Source: Limosilactobacillus gastricus DSM 16045
GTDB taxonomy: Bacteria; Bacillota; Bacilli; Lactobacillales; Lactobacillaceae
Length of the DNA: 39,234 nucleotides
Assembly (NCBI RefSeq): GCF_001434365.1
Contig: NZ_AZFN01000013.1
Span: 20,389-59,622 of the forward strand
Direction of reading: 5' to 3'
This document shows positions 26,559 through 34,765 of the stretch, piece by piece; position 1 is the first letter of the stretch; each line of letters starts with the position of its first letter. A program made the translations under genes and the position numbers. The notes beneath the pieces were generated by a model. It was not told where the DNA came from. It saw only the letters and a program-made list of their open reading frames with translations, and searched no databases.

Positions 26559-27894
26559 ACTGAGTCAAGAACGGCAAGCGGCGATCGTCAAAATTTTGAC
26601 CTTTTTACATGAGGGCGGCGATTTTGATGAAGCCAAGCAAATGTTTAAAGATCAATTTGATCAAGTTGATGTCGCTGAAATTACGGCGGCCGAGCGACAA
26701 TTAATCGCCGGGGGACTTAATCCAATTGAAATTCAAAATCTATGTAATGTTCATGTGGCTCTTTTTGAGGGGCAGATTACTGATAATCAAGGGACCCCGG
26801 CCTTTCAAAAGCCGGGACACCCGGTTCATACTATGAAATTGGAAAATATGGTGATCAATTCGCTGGTTAATGATGAGTTGTTACCATGTTTGAAAAAATG
26901 GCAACAAGACGGTGCTGATAATCAATATTTAGTACGGATGCGGAAGGCTTTGCAGGATTTAAAGGCAATTGGGCGCCATTATAAACGGAAAGAATTAACG
27001 ATTTTTCCGATCATGAATAAGTATGGAATTACAGCTCCCCCGCAAGTTATGTGGGGGGTCGATGATCAAATTCGGGACTTGATTCAAAGAGTCAATGATC
27101 TCGTTAATCAGGATCCATTACCCGACAAGTATGAGATCGAGGCCGCTGTTACGAATGCGGCCAATGAAGTGACGGCAATGATCTTTAAAGAAGAAGACAT
27201 TATGATTCCAATGTTAGCGGAAGTTGCTAGTCCAGAAGATTGGGCAACGGCGCGCCAAGATGAAGAACAATTTGGTTATACTTTAATTAATCCTCCATTA
27301 CCATGGAAGCCTACTCAGGCTGAAATTGAAGAAGCCAAAGCTCATCCACATGAATCGTCCATTGCTGTAGAGTTAAATGCGGCCGCCATTCAAATGGCGC
27401 AAGCAGATTCACAAGCGCAGGGACATTTGTCAACACAGGAAGTTTATGATCAATTAAACGATAAGCAACTTCCAGTAGCTTTAACAGGTGATGATGTCCG
27501 AATCGATTTAGGATCAGGGACTCTATCCGGGCGTGAATTAAAGGCCATCTTTCCTTTATTACCCCTTGATTTAACTTTTGTAGACGAAAATGATCGAGTG
27601 CAATGGTTTACTGATACAGATGACCGAATTTTTCCGCGGACCAAGAGTGTGCTAGGTCGGTCGGTTTTTGAATGTCATCCCCCGCGTAGTGTTGATAAAG
27701 TGAAGAAAATCATCGCTGAATTACATGCGGGATCGCGGGATCGGTTTGAGTATTGGTTTAATCTGCATGGCGAGCGTTTTGTATATGTCCAATATATTGG
27801 GATCCATGATGCAGATGGTCAATACCTAGGCTGCCTGGAGTGTAGTCAAGATATTAGTAAATTTAAAGAGCTCACTGGTGAGCAACGTCGGTAA
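26548..27894 (+). CDS. DUF438 / hemerythrin-like / PAS protein
   Basis: 448 residues. Residues 1-70 are a DUF438 domain. About 80-235 form a hemerythrin-like helical bundle with candidate di-iron ligands in GHPVHTMKLEN, IGRHYKRKELTIFPIM and IFKEEDIMIPM. Residues about 330-440 are a PAS domain (FVDENDRVQWFTDTDDRIF to YLGCLECSQDIS). No output domain is present. The group is related in design to RIC/YtfE-type di-iron proteins that repair Fe-S damage by NO or oxidants, with a sensor-like PAS added. Context with SufT and DUF1858 supports an Fe-S or redox role; this is inference. Confidence 0.85.
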   Translation: MTSELSQERQAAIVKILTFLHEGGDFDEAKQMFKDQFDQVDVAEITAAERQLIAGGLNPIEIQNLCNVHVALFEGQITDNQGTPAFQKPGHPVHTMKLENMVINSLVNDELLPCLKKWQQDGADNQYLVRMRKALQDLKAIGRHYKRKELTIFPIMNKYGITAPPQVMWGVDDQIRDLIQRVNDLVNQDPLPDKYEIEAAVTNAANEVTAMIFKEEDIMIPMLAEVASPEDWATARQDEEQFGYTLINPPLPWKPTQAEIEEAKAHPHESSIAVELNAAAIQMAQADSQAQGHLSTQEVYDQLNDKQLPVALTGDDVRIDLGSGTLSGRELKAIFPLLPLDLTFVDENDRVQWFTDTDDRIFPRTKSVLGRSVFECHPPRSVDKVKKIIAELHAGSRDRFEYWFNLHGERFVYVQYIGIHDADGQYLGCLECSQDISKFKELTGEQRR

Positions 27895-27895
27895 A

Positions 27896-27930
27896 TAAAA
27901 GGTCAGCCAAATTGGCTGACCTTTTATTTT
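27896..27930. terminator. bidirectional terminator
   Basis: Stem AAAAGGTCAGCC / GGCTGACCTTTT with a 5-base loop; T runs on both strands, serving the DUF438 gene and the convergent permease. Confidence 0.92.
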
Positions 27931-27938
27931 AACTTCAC

Positions 27939-29354
27939 TTAATCTAAAGGAATTGGATGGGAATGGTGACGAAGTTTGTAATAGAACATAAAAATAAAGA
28001 AGAGTGGGACGCTCATATAAGTAATCAAAATACTTTGCCAATCCCAAGTGACGAAGGCATTTACATTTTGTCCCACAATGACAATGATACAAAGGATAAA
28101 GGCAAAAATGGGTCCAAAAGGAAAGAGGCTGGCACGATAAGGGAGGTCGTTAAGTTGATATTCTTGTTTGAGATAAGCGCGCCGGAATCGATAATGGGTT
28201 AACGCAATCCCGAGCCATTCCATAAAACCACCTAGACCGGAAGCGGCAATCAAATAATTGTAGGCTTGCGGGCCGACGAATTGAATTAACCAGATCAAAA
28301 AGCTTAAACCAGCCATCGCTAGGAAACTATTAATCGGGACCCCTCGACGATTAACAAAACCGAAGCCCCGCCAAGTATCCCCACTACGTCCTTGGGAATA
28401 TAAGATTCGGATAATCGCGTAGAGCCAAGAATTAGCTGAAGATAAGACGGCAATCAAGATAACGAAGTTCATTAAGGTAGCCGCATATTCTAAACCAGCC
28501 TGGTGAAAAATTAAAGTGAAGGGACTGGTAACAATGTCGGTGACATCAGAGCTTAATAAATTTTTGTTGTCATAAGGAATGAGGCAAGCGATGATAAAGA
28601 TGGTCAAAACGTAAAAGAGGAGAATCCGCCAGAAAGTGGAGTGAATTGCACGGGGAACACTTTGCTTGGGATCCTTTGATTCTCCAGCCGCAATCCCGAC
28701 CATTTCAGTTCCCTGGAAGGAAAATCCAGAAACCACAAAAGCACTCACGATTCCAAGGAAGCCGTTGACAAAGGGAGCATCGCGATAATGGAAAAATTTG
28801 AAGCCGACGAATCCTTGATGGCCAAGTTTACCGATGATTACGAGGGCCCCAACGATTACAAAAATCACAACGGCCGCAATTTTCAAGAAGGCTAACCAGA
28901 ATTCGGTTTCTCCATAAACATTTACCGTTAGATAATTAATCAGGCTAATGAGGAGAAAGGCTCCGAGACTGAACCACCAGCTGGCAATATGCGGGAACCA
29001 GAAGTTCATGATAATCCCAACTGTTGACAGCTCGACGGCCACTGAAATAGCACCACAAAACCAATAATTCCACCCCATGGCAAAACCAAGAGCAGGATCA
29101 ACGTACTCCCGAGCGTATTGGGTGAAAGAGCCACTAATAGGGTTGAATGTTCCCATTTCGGCCAAGCTGGTCATGATGAAATAGACCACCAGCCCCATTA
29201 CTAAATACGCTACTAGTGCACCACCTGGTCCAGCTGTAGAAATAGCAGAACCACTGGCAATGAATAATCCAGTTCCAATCGTCCCTCCTAAGGCGATCAT
29301 TGAAAGATGACGTGTTTTTAAGGAGTGTTTCATTTCACCTTGATTTTGATCCAT
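27939..29354 (-). CDS. LysP-like amino acid permease (APC family)
   Basis: 471 residues with about 12 membrane helices. The start KTRHLSMIALGGTIGTGLFI and GPGGALVAYLVMG are typical of the amino acid transporter group that includes LysP and GabP; FQGTEMVGIAAGESKDP is the conserved helix 6 motif. It imports an amino acid with protons; lysine is the closest family guess, not certain. ATG 29354 follows GGAGGA at the right distance; the in-frame TTG at 29366 would overlap the ribosome site. It is divergent from the MocR-type regulator, its likely controller. Confidence 0.88.
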   Translation of the reverse strand: MDQNQGEMKHSLKTRHLSMIALGGTIGTGLFIASGSAISTAGPGGALVAYLVMGLVVYFIMTSLAEMGTFNPISGSFTQYAREYVDPALGFAMGWNYWFCGAISVAVELSTVGIIMNFWFPHIASWWFSLGAFLLISLINYLTVNVYGETEFWLAFLKIAAVVIFVIVGALVIIGKLGHQGFVGFKFFHYRDAPFVNGFLGIVSAFVVSGFSFQGTEMVGIAAGESKDPKQSVPRAIHSTFWRILLFYVLTIFIIACLIPYDNKNLLSSDVTDIVTSPFTLIFHQAGLEYAATLMNFVILIAVLSSANSWLYAIIRILYSQGRSGDTWRGFGFVNRRGVPINSFLAMAGLSFLIWLIQFVGPQAYNYLIAASGLGGFMEWLGIALTHYRFRRAYLKQEYQLNDLPYRASLFPFGPIFAFILCIIVIVGQNVNAFVTWDWQSILITYMSVPLFFIFMFYYKLRHHSHPIPLD

Positions 29355-29428
29355 AATATCCTCCAAATTGCTTATTATTAGTAACTATTTTAAAACAATT
29401 TTAATGGAAATGTAATCATTTTCGATAG

Positions 29429-29460
29429 GGATTGAATCCTAATAACATCCCTTTTACAAT
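29429..29460 (+). promoter_or_regulatory. promoter of the MocR-type gene with palindrome
   Basis: TTGAAT (29432-29437) and TACAAT (29455-29460) are 17 bases apart. GGATTGAATCC (29429-29439) is an 11-base palindrome over the -35, and GGGAT / ATCCC recur on either side. A candidate operator for autoregulation and control of the permease. Confidence 0.55.
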
Positions 29461-29493
29461 CTAATTAAGTAGCAAATCATGAGGGTAAGTAAG

Positions 29494-30903
29494 ATGGAAA
29501 AATTAAAAATACCAATCAAATTAACTCATCAAGCGACCATCCCATTGTATCAGCAATTGGCGAACCAATTACGTGCTTTAATTAAGCAACAATATTGGCA
29601 AATTGATGAACGACTTCCCGCCATCCGACAATTAGCCGATGATTTAAAAATTAATCCGGTGACGGTAATTTCGGCTTATCGATCCTTAATGATGACCGGA
29701 GAAGTGATTAGCCGCCGGGGGAGTGGCTATTATGTTCATCAGCTTCCGCAAGGAATTGTGGAAGCTAATCAGCATCGTGTCGAAGAGAGCCACCAGTTAC
29801 CAGCTGCAGAAAGAATGATCGATTTTGCTAGTTACTCTCTTCATCCAGAGCGGGTGGCCGTGGCGGAAATTAAGCAGGCGGTAGACCATGTTCTGGCTGA
29901 TGCAGGAGGGGAGGCTTTTACGGTGAATGACCCAATGGGCTTATTTAGTTTACGCCAAACCATAAGGGATTATTTAAATCATAATCAGATTGTAACTAGC
30001 CCTGACCTGATCCAGATTACGTCAGGATCCCAACAAGCAATTGATTTATGTGCCCGGACCTTATTACACCCAGGGGATATTGTCTTGATGCAAAATCCAA
30101 GCTATTCGGGTGCCATTGACGCTTTTCGAGCTAGTGGGCCTCATATAATCGGGATCAGTCCCGAACCAAGCGAGGAATTTATTGCGACCTTAGAAGCAAA
30201 AATTAAGTTATTCCAACCCAAATTACTTTATTTAATGTCAAACATGGCCAATCCGACGGGCTTTTCCTTAACTGATCAACAAAAACACCAAATTTACGGT
30301 TTAGCTCATCATTATGATCTTTGGATTATTGAAGATGATTATGGAGTTGATGTTTCTGGAGATTGGCAACCAACGACAATTAAGATGTTCGATCGGGATG
30401 AGAGAGTAATTTACTTGCGGAGCTTGTCGCGTATTTTAGCTGCCGGCATTCGATTAGGTTATATGGTTTTACCCCAAGGAATGGTTGAAAGAATCGTTAA
30501 TGCTAAACAAATTGCGGATTTATCAACTTCAGGTTTGGCCCAACGAATCTTTGAACAGTGTTTAACGAGTCAATCATGGCAACGGTATCTTCATCGATCG
30601 CAAATGGTTTATCAACGACAATACCGACTCGTAAATCAATTGTTAAAAGAGTCGCAGTTACCAATTACTTGGCAAGCGGTTGATCATTGTTCCTGGTTTT
30701 GGTTGAAACTATCGGTAGACAGTTCAGCGAAAGATGTTTGTCAACAGGCGCGACAAGCGGGTGTTTTAGTCGAAAATGGTGATCGTTATTTTGTAGATCA
30801 ACAACCGGATCAATATCTAAGATTATCGCTGGCTCCAGCTAAAGATAGTCAGATTGAAGTGGGGGTTGAGCGATTGATAGAAATTATTAGTAGGCTTGAT
30901 TAA
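29494..30903 (+). CDS. MocR/GabR-family regulator lacking the PLP lysine
   Basis: 469 residues. An N-terminal GntR winged helix (about 10-80: IPLYQQLANQLRALI, LPAIRQLADDLKINPVTV, RRGSGYYV) binds DNA. The rest is a class I aminotransferase-like domain: ITSGSQQAIDL, NMANPTGF, IIEDDYGVDVSG. Where GabR has the PLP Schiff-base lysine (TFSK), this protein has SLSR, with Arg313 (codon CGT at 30430), followed by the expected RLGYMV. ATG 29494 is preferred because GAGGG lies 8 bases upstream; ATG 29479 has no site. It likely controls the divergent permease, possibly sensing a ligand without covalent PLP. Confidence 0.88.
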   Translation: MEKLKIPIKLTHQATIPLYQQLANQLRALIKQQYWQIDERLPAIRQLADDLKINPVTVISAYRSLMMTGEVISRRGSGYYVHQLPQGIVEANQHRVEESHQLPAAERMIDFASYSLHPERVAVAEIKQAVDHVLADAGGEAFTVNDPMGLFSLRQTIRDYLNHNQIVTSPDLIQITSGSQQAIDLCARTLLHPGDIVLMQNPSYSGAIDAFRASGPHIIGISPEPSEEFIATLEAKIKLFQPKLLYLMSNMANPTGFSLTDQQKHQIYGLAHHYDLWIIEDDYGVDVSGDWQPTTIKMFDRDERVIYLRSLSRILAAGIRLGYMVLPQGMVERIVNAKQIADLSTSGLAQRIFEQCLTSQSWQRYLHRSQMVYQRQYRLVNQLLKESQLPITWQAVDHCSWFWLKLSVDSSAKDVCQQARQAGVLVENGDRYFVDQQPDQYLRLSLAPAKDSQIEVGVERLIEIISRLD

Positions 30904-31040
30904 ATTTTATGCCCAAATTAGAAAACTCCAACGACCCGCTAGAAGGTATTATACGTAAGATAAAGGCTCTTAGATGTGGCTGTTATGGCTTTTCAAATAT
31001 TGAATACTTTTTCAAACGTATTAATTTTTCATTTGCATAG
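30904..31040. other. gene-free stretch after the regulator
   Basis: I see no gene, and no clear terminator for the upstream regulator. It runs into the minus-strand RNA candidate at 31041. Confidence 0.5.
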
Positions 31041-31077
31041 AAATAAAAAGCACCACCCCCAGCATTAGGAGTGGTGT
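31041..31077 (-). terminator. terminator of the small RNA
   Basis: On the minus strand, stem CACCACTCC / GGGGGTGGTG (one mismatch) followed by CTTTTTATTT. It would also end any transcript from the secreted-protein gene at 31218-31775. Confidence 0.85.
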
Positions 31078-31155
31078 GCAGGTCTATCAATACCAGTTGA
31101 CGGAGACCCGGAACAATAAATGTACCCGCCTAGGCGATCTTAAGCTGGACATTTA
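31041..31155 (-). ncRNA. candidate structured small RNA
   Basis: Read on the minus strand this begins AAATGTCC and ends in a terminator, with three stems. P1: AAATGT-CC with GG-ACATTT (31118-31154, one bulge), enclosing the palindromes CTTAAG and CGCCTAGGCG. P2: GGTCT/AGACC plus TCAA/TTGA (31081-31108). P3: ACACCAC / GTGGTGC with a GC-rich stem, then TTTTTATTT (31041-31077). A perfect -10 TATAAT lies at 31161-31166 on the same strand, which puts the start at the foot of P1. No reading frame is present. About 115 nt long; it could also be a dispersed structured repeat. I do not recognise the family. Confidence 0.6.
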
Positions 31156-31160
31156 ACTCG

Positions 31161-31166
31161 ATTATA
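31161..31166 (-). promoter_or_regulatory. -10 element of the small RNA
   Basis: Perfect TATAAT on the minus strand, seven bases before the first paired base of the RNA. No consensus -35. Confidence 0.45.
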
Positions 31167-31217
31167 GTTGTCATCGTTTAATATTACTAGATTGTTAATT
31201 CAATTAAAAAACATTCT

Positions 31218-31775
31218 CTAATTGTTCATTATATTATCGTAAGCGTCACTCCATGCTTGTTTGTTGTCGTTAAACTTAGTCTGTGCCTCATTTAACTCTT
31301 CATGATAATCTGATTTTTCAGATTCAGTTGTGTTGTTATCGTTCAAAACAGGAGTAGCTGTTTGGTATTCACTCGCATAATCATGTAGTGAGTTGAGATA
31401 AGCATTTAGTTTCTTGACATAGCCTTTATATGTCTTGTAATCGGCGGATGTCATATACTTTTTTTCTTTCTTTAACTCTTTTTTGCTAACCTTTTTATCA
31501 AGGATGTTCTCGAGTTGATTATGAAAGCTGGTAAGTGATCCTTGTGTGCCCGGATCGCTGCTGTTGTGGATGTCATCAACCTTAGCCGCATCCAACAGGT
31601 TATTTTCTAAATTCTGATAGTTATCCTTAGTCATCGGTTGTGACACCGCTGCCTGCAATTCTGTTTTTGATTTATCAGTGCTTACCTTAGCAGCATTAGC
31701 GTTAACTACCAGTAACATTCCGATCGAAAAACAAAGAGTAGTTAATATAAGTAGTATAGTTTTTACTTTTTTCAT
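31218..31775 (-). CDS. secreted helical protein of unknown function
   Basis: 185 residues with a clear signal peptide (MKKVKTILLILTTLCFSIG, probable cut after NANA near residue 28). The mature part is charged, rich in Lys, Asp, Asn and Ser, and predicted helical (SKKELKKEKKYMTSADYKTYKGYVKKLN), with no cysteines, LPXTG motif or known domain. It may be a small surface or secreted accessory protein. The start codon is preceded by a run of seven G (31783-31789) acting as a poor ribosome site. No relative is recognised. Confidence 0.75.
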   Translation of the reverse strand: MKKVKTILLILTTLCFSIGMLLVVNANAAKVSTDKSKTELQAAVSQPMTKDNYQNLENNLLDAAKVDDIHNSSDPGTQGSLTSFHNQLENILDKKVSKKELKKEKKYMTSADYKTYKGYVKKLNAYLNSLHDYASEYQTATPVLNDNNTTESEKSDYHEELNEAQTKFNDNKQAWSDAYDNIMNN

Positions 31776-31795
31776 GTTTTTACCCCCCCAATAAA

Positions 31796-31815
31796 TTTTT
31801 AACTTAAGTTAAAAA
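31796..31815. repeat. 20-base perfect palindrome
   Basis: TTTTTAACTTAAGTTAAAAA lies between tmRNA and the secreted-protein gene. It may be an operator for that gene or a weak AT-only terminator for tmRNA. Confidence 0.5.
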
Positions 31816-31852
31816 ACTACTTGATATTATTATCTTTCATTATTCCTAAAAA

Positions 31853-32221
31853 TGGAGATGGCGGGAGTCGAACCCGCGTCCGAGCATATTGCCATTCCAA
31901 CGTCTACGTTCATAGATTAACTATTTAAATTTCGCTAGGTCGTCCGCCGCTAATCAAGGCTAACCTTCCTAGCTAGTTAGAAAAACTCTTTAATTAATCT
32001 CTAACAGCAATTAATTACGTAGTCCACTATTGTTAAAACCCAGGACTGCACCATGGACGAGCCCAGCTGGATTTACACCCGCTGTGGTTTAGGCAGCTAA
32101 AGCGTAAGAGTTTGAATTATTGTTTGCAGTTATAATTTAAAACTGAGCGTTTTTACGAAGTCGCAACCTTCGAAACGCAGTTGGAACTCAACCTATACCC
32201 GTCGAATCCAAGAACATCCCC
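31853..32221 (-). ncRNA. ssrA: tmRNA
   Basis: On the minus strand it starts GGGGATGTTCTTGGATTCGA and ends with a T-arm and acceptor CGACTCCCGCCATCTCCA, the two halves of the tRNA-like domain with an encoded CCA. The tag frame (32089-32127) encodes ANNNSNSYALAA before TAA, similar to tags of lactobacilli. It rescues stalled ribosomes and marks the products for proteolysis. Its own promoter lies at 32237-32265. Confidence 0.97.
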
Positions 32222-32236
32222 GAAAAGAGTAAAAGT

Positions 32237-32265
32237 ATTGTACATCAAATTAAATTTAATTTCAA
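32237..32265 (-). promoter_or_regulatory. tmRNA promoter
   Basis: Minus-strand TTGAAA (32260-32265) and TACAAT (32237-32242), 17 bases apart, giving a short 5' extension before GGGG at 32221. Confidence 0.7.
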
Positions 32266-32314
32266 TTTCATAAATCGATCAAGTTTTGACTATGCTTTAA
32301 TCAATAAAGTCGCT

Positions 32315-32320
32315 TATAAT
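32315..32320 (+). promoter_or_regulatory. -10 element of the two-component operon
   Basis: Perfect TATAAT 36 bases before the response regulator ATG. The nearest -35-like TTGACT (32286-32291) is 23 bases away, longer than normal, so activator help is possible. Confidence 0.45.
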
Positions 32321-32355
32321 AACTTTAGAACTCTATGAATATAAGGAGCGATACG

Positions 32356-33075
32356 ATGAAAATTTTAATGATTGAAGATAATAATTCAGTTTCGGCAATG
32401 ATGGCCATGTTCTTTAAAAAGGAACAATGGGAAGCGACTTTTGCTTACGACGGGGAAGAAGGGGTTGAAAAATTTAGTGAAGCTAATGGTGATTATGACA
32501 TTATCTTATTAGATTTGAACCTACCGAAAAAAGACGGAATGCAAGTGGCTGCTGATATTCGGCGGGAGTCGCCAACGATTCCAATTATTATGTTAACGGC
32601 TCGTGATTCAGAAAGTGACCAAGTTTTAGGTTTGGAAATGGGCGCAGATGATTACGTCACCAAGCCCTTTAGTCCAATTACTTTAATTGCCCGGATTAAG
32701 GCCCTACATCGGCGAATTCAATTGAGCCAAATTTCGGATGATACCGAATCAGAAAGCTCTGAATACGATGTTCAAACGGATCACTTTAAGTTAAACAGTA
32801 AGACCCGTGAGGCCTACATTAATGATCAATTAATCGAGGACCTGACACCAAAGGAATTTGACCTCTTAAAGACTATGGCCATGAAGCCCAAGCAAGTCTT
32901 TACTCGGGAACAATTATTACAATTAGTTTGGAATTACGAATTTTATGGTGATGAACGGACTGTGGATGCTCATATTAAAAAGCTACGGCAAAAGATTGAA
33001 AAGGCTGGTCCAAAGGTAATTCAAACAGTTTGGGGGGTCGGATATAAGTTTGATGATTCCGATGCGGGTGAATAA
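32356..33075 (+). CDS. OmpR-family response regulator
   Basis: 239 residues. Receiver domain 1-120 with acidic pair Glu7-Asp8 (MIEDNN), phosphoacceptor Asp53 (LLDLNLP), and Lys in YVTKPF. The C-terminal winged helix (about 140-232) has LTPKEFDLLKTMA, the recognition region ERTVDAHIKKLRQKI and TVWGVGYKF. ATG 32356 follows AAGGAG. It is cotranscribed with the kinase three bases downstream. The regulon cannot be named from sequence. Confidence 0.93.
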   Translation: MKILMIEDNNSVSAMMAMFFKKEQWEATFAYDGEEGVEKFSEANGDYDIILLDLNLPKKDGMQVAADIRRESPTIPIIMLTARDSESDQVLGLEMGADDYVTKPFSPITLIARIKALHRRIQLSQISDDTESESSEYDVQTDHFKLNSKTREAYINDQLIEDLTPKEFDLLKTMAMKPKQVFTREQLLQLVWNYEFYGDERTVDAHIKKLRQKIEKAGPKVIQTVWGVGYKFDDSDAGE

Positions 33076-33078
33076 TGT

Positions 33079-34629
33079 ATGCGACTAATTTATCGACAGA
33101 TGATCGGTTACCTAGTGGTAATTGCGACCATAATGATCATGCTGACGATCACCTTTATTAGCGTTACTAATAGTACCATCTATCGTAGTACTTGGATGCA
33201 ACTAAGTAAGTATGCTGACAGTATTGTCAGTACTTCAGTCCGCTATGACACTAGCCAACAAAAAGTGGTCGGTTTTAATAATGATCCGTTACGTTATAAT
33301 GGCGAATTGTTATCGATGCAAAATGTTCATTTTGTAATATACGGAAGTAATAAAAAGAAGGTTTTCTCCAGTAACGAATTTCAATTAAAGATTACGGCTA
33401 GTGATTGGAAAAAGTTACAAGATGGTGATACGATTCATCGGCGGATTGATCATCCTTCCATCAAGAAGGAAGCTAAGAAAAAGCCAAACGATACCATTTC
33501 AAGCAAGGATAAAGATACTAAGAAGTCTGATAAATCCGGCAAAAAAATCAGTCCGCCAATGACGGAAATCATTCGACCATATTTCTATAAGAATAAATTG
33601 GTGGCAGTGGTTGCGATTGGGACTTATGTTTCAACTGTCCATCAATCGATTAATCAGTTAATTCTAAACTTTATCGGTGCCTTTATTATTGCGATGATTT
33701 TAGCCATTGGTTTGAGTTACTTGATTGCCCGGTCTTTAACTAATCGGATTAAGAAGATTCAGTTAGCGACTCATCAGATTGCCCAAGGTGATTATGATAT
33801 TCATTTGAATCCGAAAGGTAAGGATGAATTGGATCAACTGAGTGAAGACTTTAACTTCATGGTGGATTCCTTGGCTGCGCAAAAAGAAGAAATTCACCAA
33901 CAAGAAGAACGTCGTAAACAGTTTATGGCCAATGCGGCTCATGAAATGCGGACCCCATTGACCACGATCAATGGACTACTGGAAGGGCTAGCTTATGATG
34001 CCATTCCAGAAGAAGATCGGATGCAAAGTATTAAGTTAATGCAAAATGATACTAAGCGCTTGATTCGATTAGTCAATGACAATCTGGATTATGAAAAGAT
34101 TCGGACTAATCAAATTTCGATGGATCGGAAAATCTTTGATGCCAGTGCTGTCTTGGAAACGTTACATAAACAGTTGTCCAAGAAGGCGGAAGCTAACCAA
34201 GATCGAATTGAAATATATGCTCCTAAAGCCATGGATGTTTATGCTGATTATGATCGGTTTGTCCAGATTATGTTTAATATCATTCAAAATGCGATTCAAT
34301 TTACCCAAAATGGGGTAATCACGATTAGTGGACAATTGGTTGCGAATGGATCTGAGTTCTCAGTTTCTGATACGGGGATTGGAATGTCGGAAGATCAAAT
34401 TAAACACATTTGGGACCGCTACTATAAAGCTGATCCTTCACGGATGAGTACTAAATATGGTGAGTCGGGACTGGGAATGGCGATTGTTCATCAATTAGTG
34501 GAATTACATGGTGGTAAAATCACGGTCAAGAGTAAGCCTAATCAGGGTTCAACCTTTACTGTCTTTTTCCCTGATCGCCAACATGCTCCACAATATTCAC
34601 CGAAACGGTCCAAAAAACCAGAGGAATAA
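33079..34629 (+). CDS. sensor histidine kinase
   Basis: 516 residues. Two membrane helices (about 8-30 and 188-212) flank an extracytoplasmic sensor region of about 155 residues with a lysine-rich, low-complexity part (KKEAKKKPNDTISSKDKDTK). HAMP follows (about 212-265), then the dimerisation domain with phosphoacceptor His288 in NAAHEMRTPLT, and an ATPase domain with N box (IIQNAIQFT), G1 (DTGIGMS) and G2 (GESGLGMAI). The start is ATG 33079, after GGGTGA. The basic extracellular stretch could sense an anionic wall polymer or peptide; this is only a guess. Confidence 0.93.
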   Translation: MRLIYRQMIGYLVVIATIMIMLTITFISVTNSTIYRSTWMQLSKYADSIVSTSVRYDTSQQKVVGFNNDPLRYNGELLSMQNVHFVIYGSNKKKVFSSNEFQLKITASDWKKLQDGDTIHRRIDHPSIKKEAKKKPNDTISSKDKDTKKSDKSGKKISPPMTEIIRPYFYKNKLVAVVAIGTYVSTVHQSINQLILNFIGAFIIAMILAIGLSYLIARSLTNRIKKIQLATHQIAQGDYDIHLNPKGKDELDQLSEDFNFMVDSLAAQKEEIHQQEERRKQFMANAAHEMRTPLTTINGLLEGLAYDAIPEEDRMQSIKLMQNDTKRLIRLVNDNLDYEKIRTNQISMDRKIFDASAVLETLHKQLSKKAEANQDRIEIYAPKAMDVYADYDRFVQIMFNIIQNAIQFTQNGVITISGQLVANGSEFSVSDTGIGMSEDQIKHIWDRYYKADPSRMSTKYGESGLGMAIVHQLVELHGGKITVKSKPNQGSTFTVFFPDRQHAPQYSPKRSKKPEE

Positions 34630-34636
34630 AATAGTA

Positions 34637-34666
34637 AATCAGTAAGGTTAACTTACTGATTTTTTT
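34637..34666 (+). terminator. intrinsic terminator after the kinase gene
   Basis: Perfect stem AATCAGTAAG / CTTACTGATT with T run. Confidence 0.92.
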
Positions 34667-34686
34667 GTGAAAAAAATAAATAATAC

Positions 34687-34715
34687 TTGAAGTAAGCGGA
34701 TTCAGTCAGTAAACT
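34687..34715 (+). promoter_or_regulatory. promoter of the glucose uptake gene, weak cre
   Basis: TTGAAG (34687-34692) and TAAACT (34710-34715), 17 bases apart. AGTAAGCGGATTCA (34691-34704), in the spacer, matches the cre consensus with two mismatches. Confidence 0.5.
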
Positions 34716-34765
34716 AGACAAAGTCGACAATTAAAATACCAAAATTTGTATGAGGTGAAAATTTA

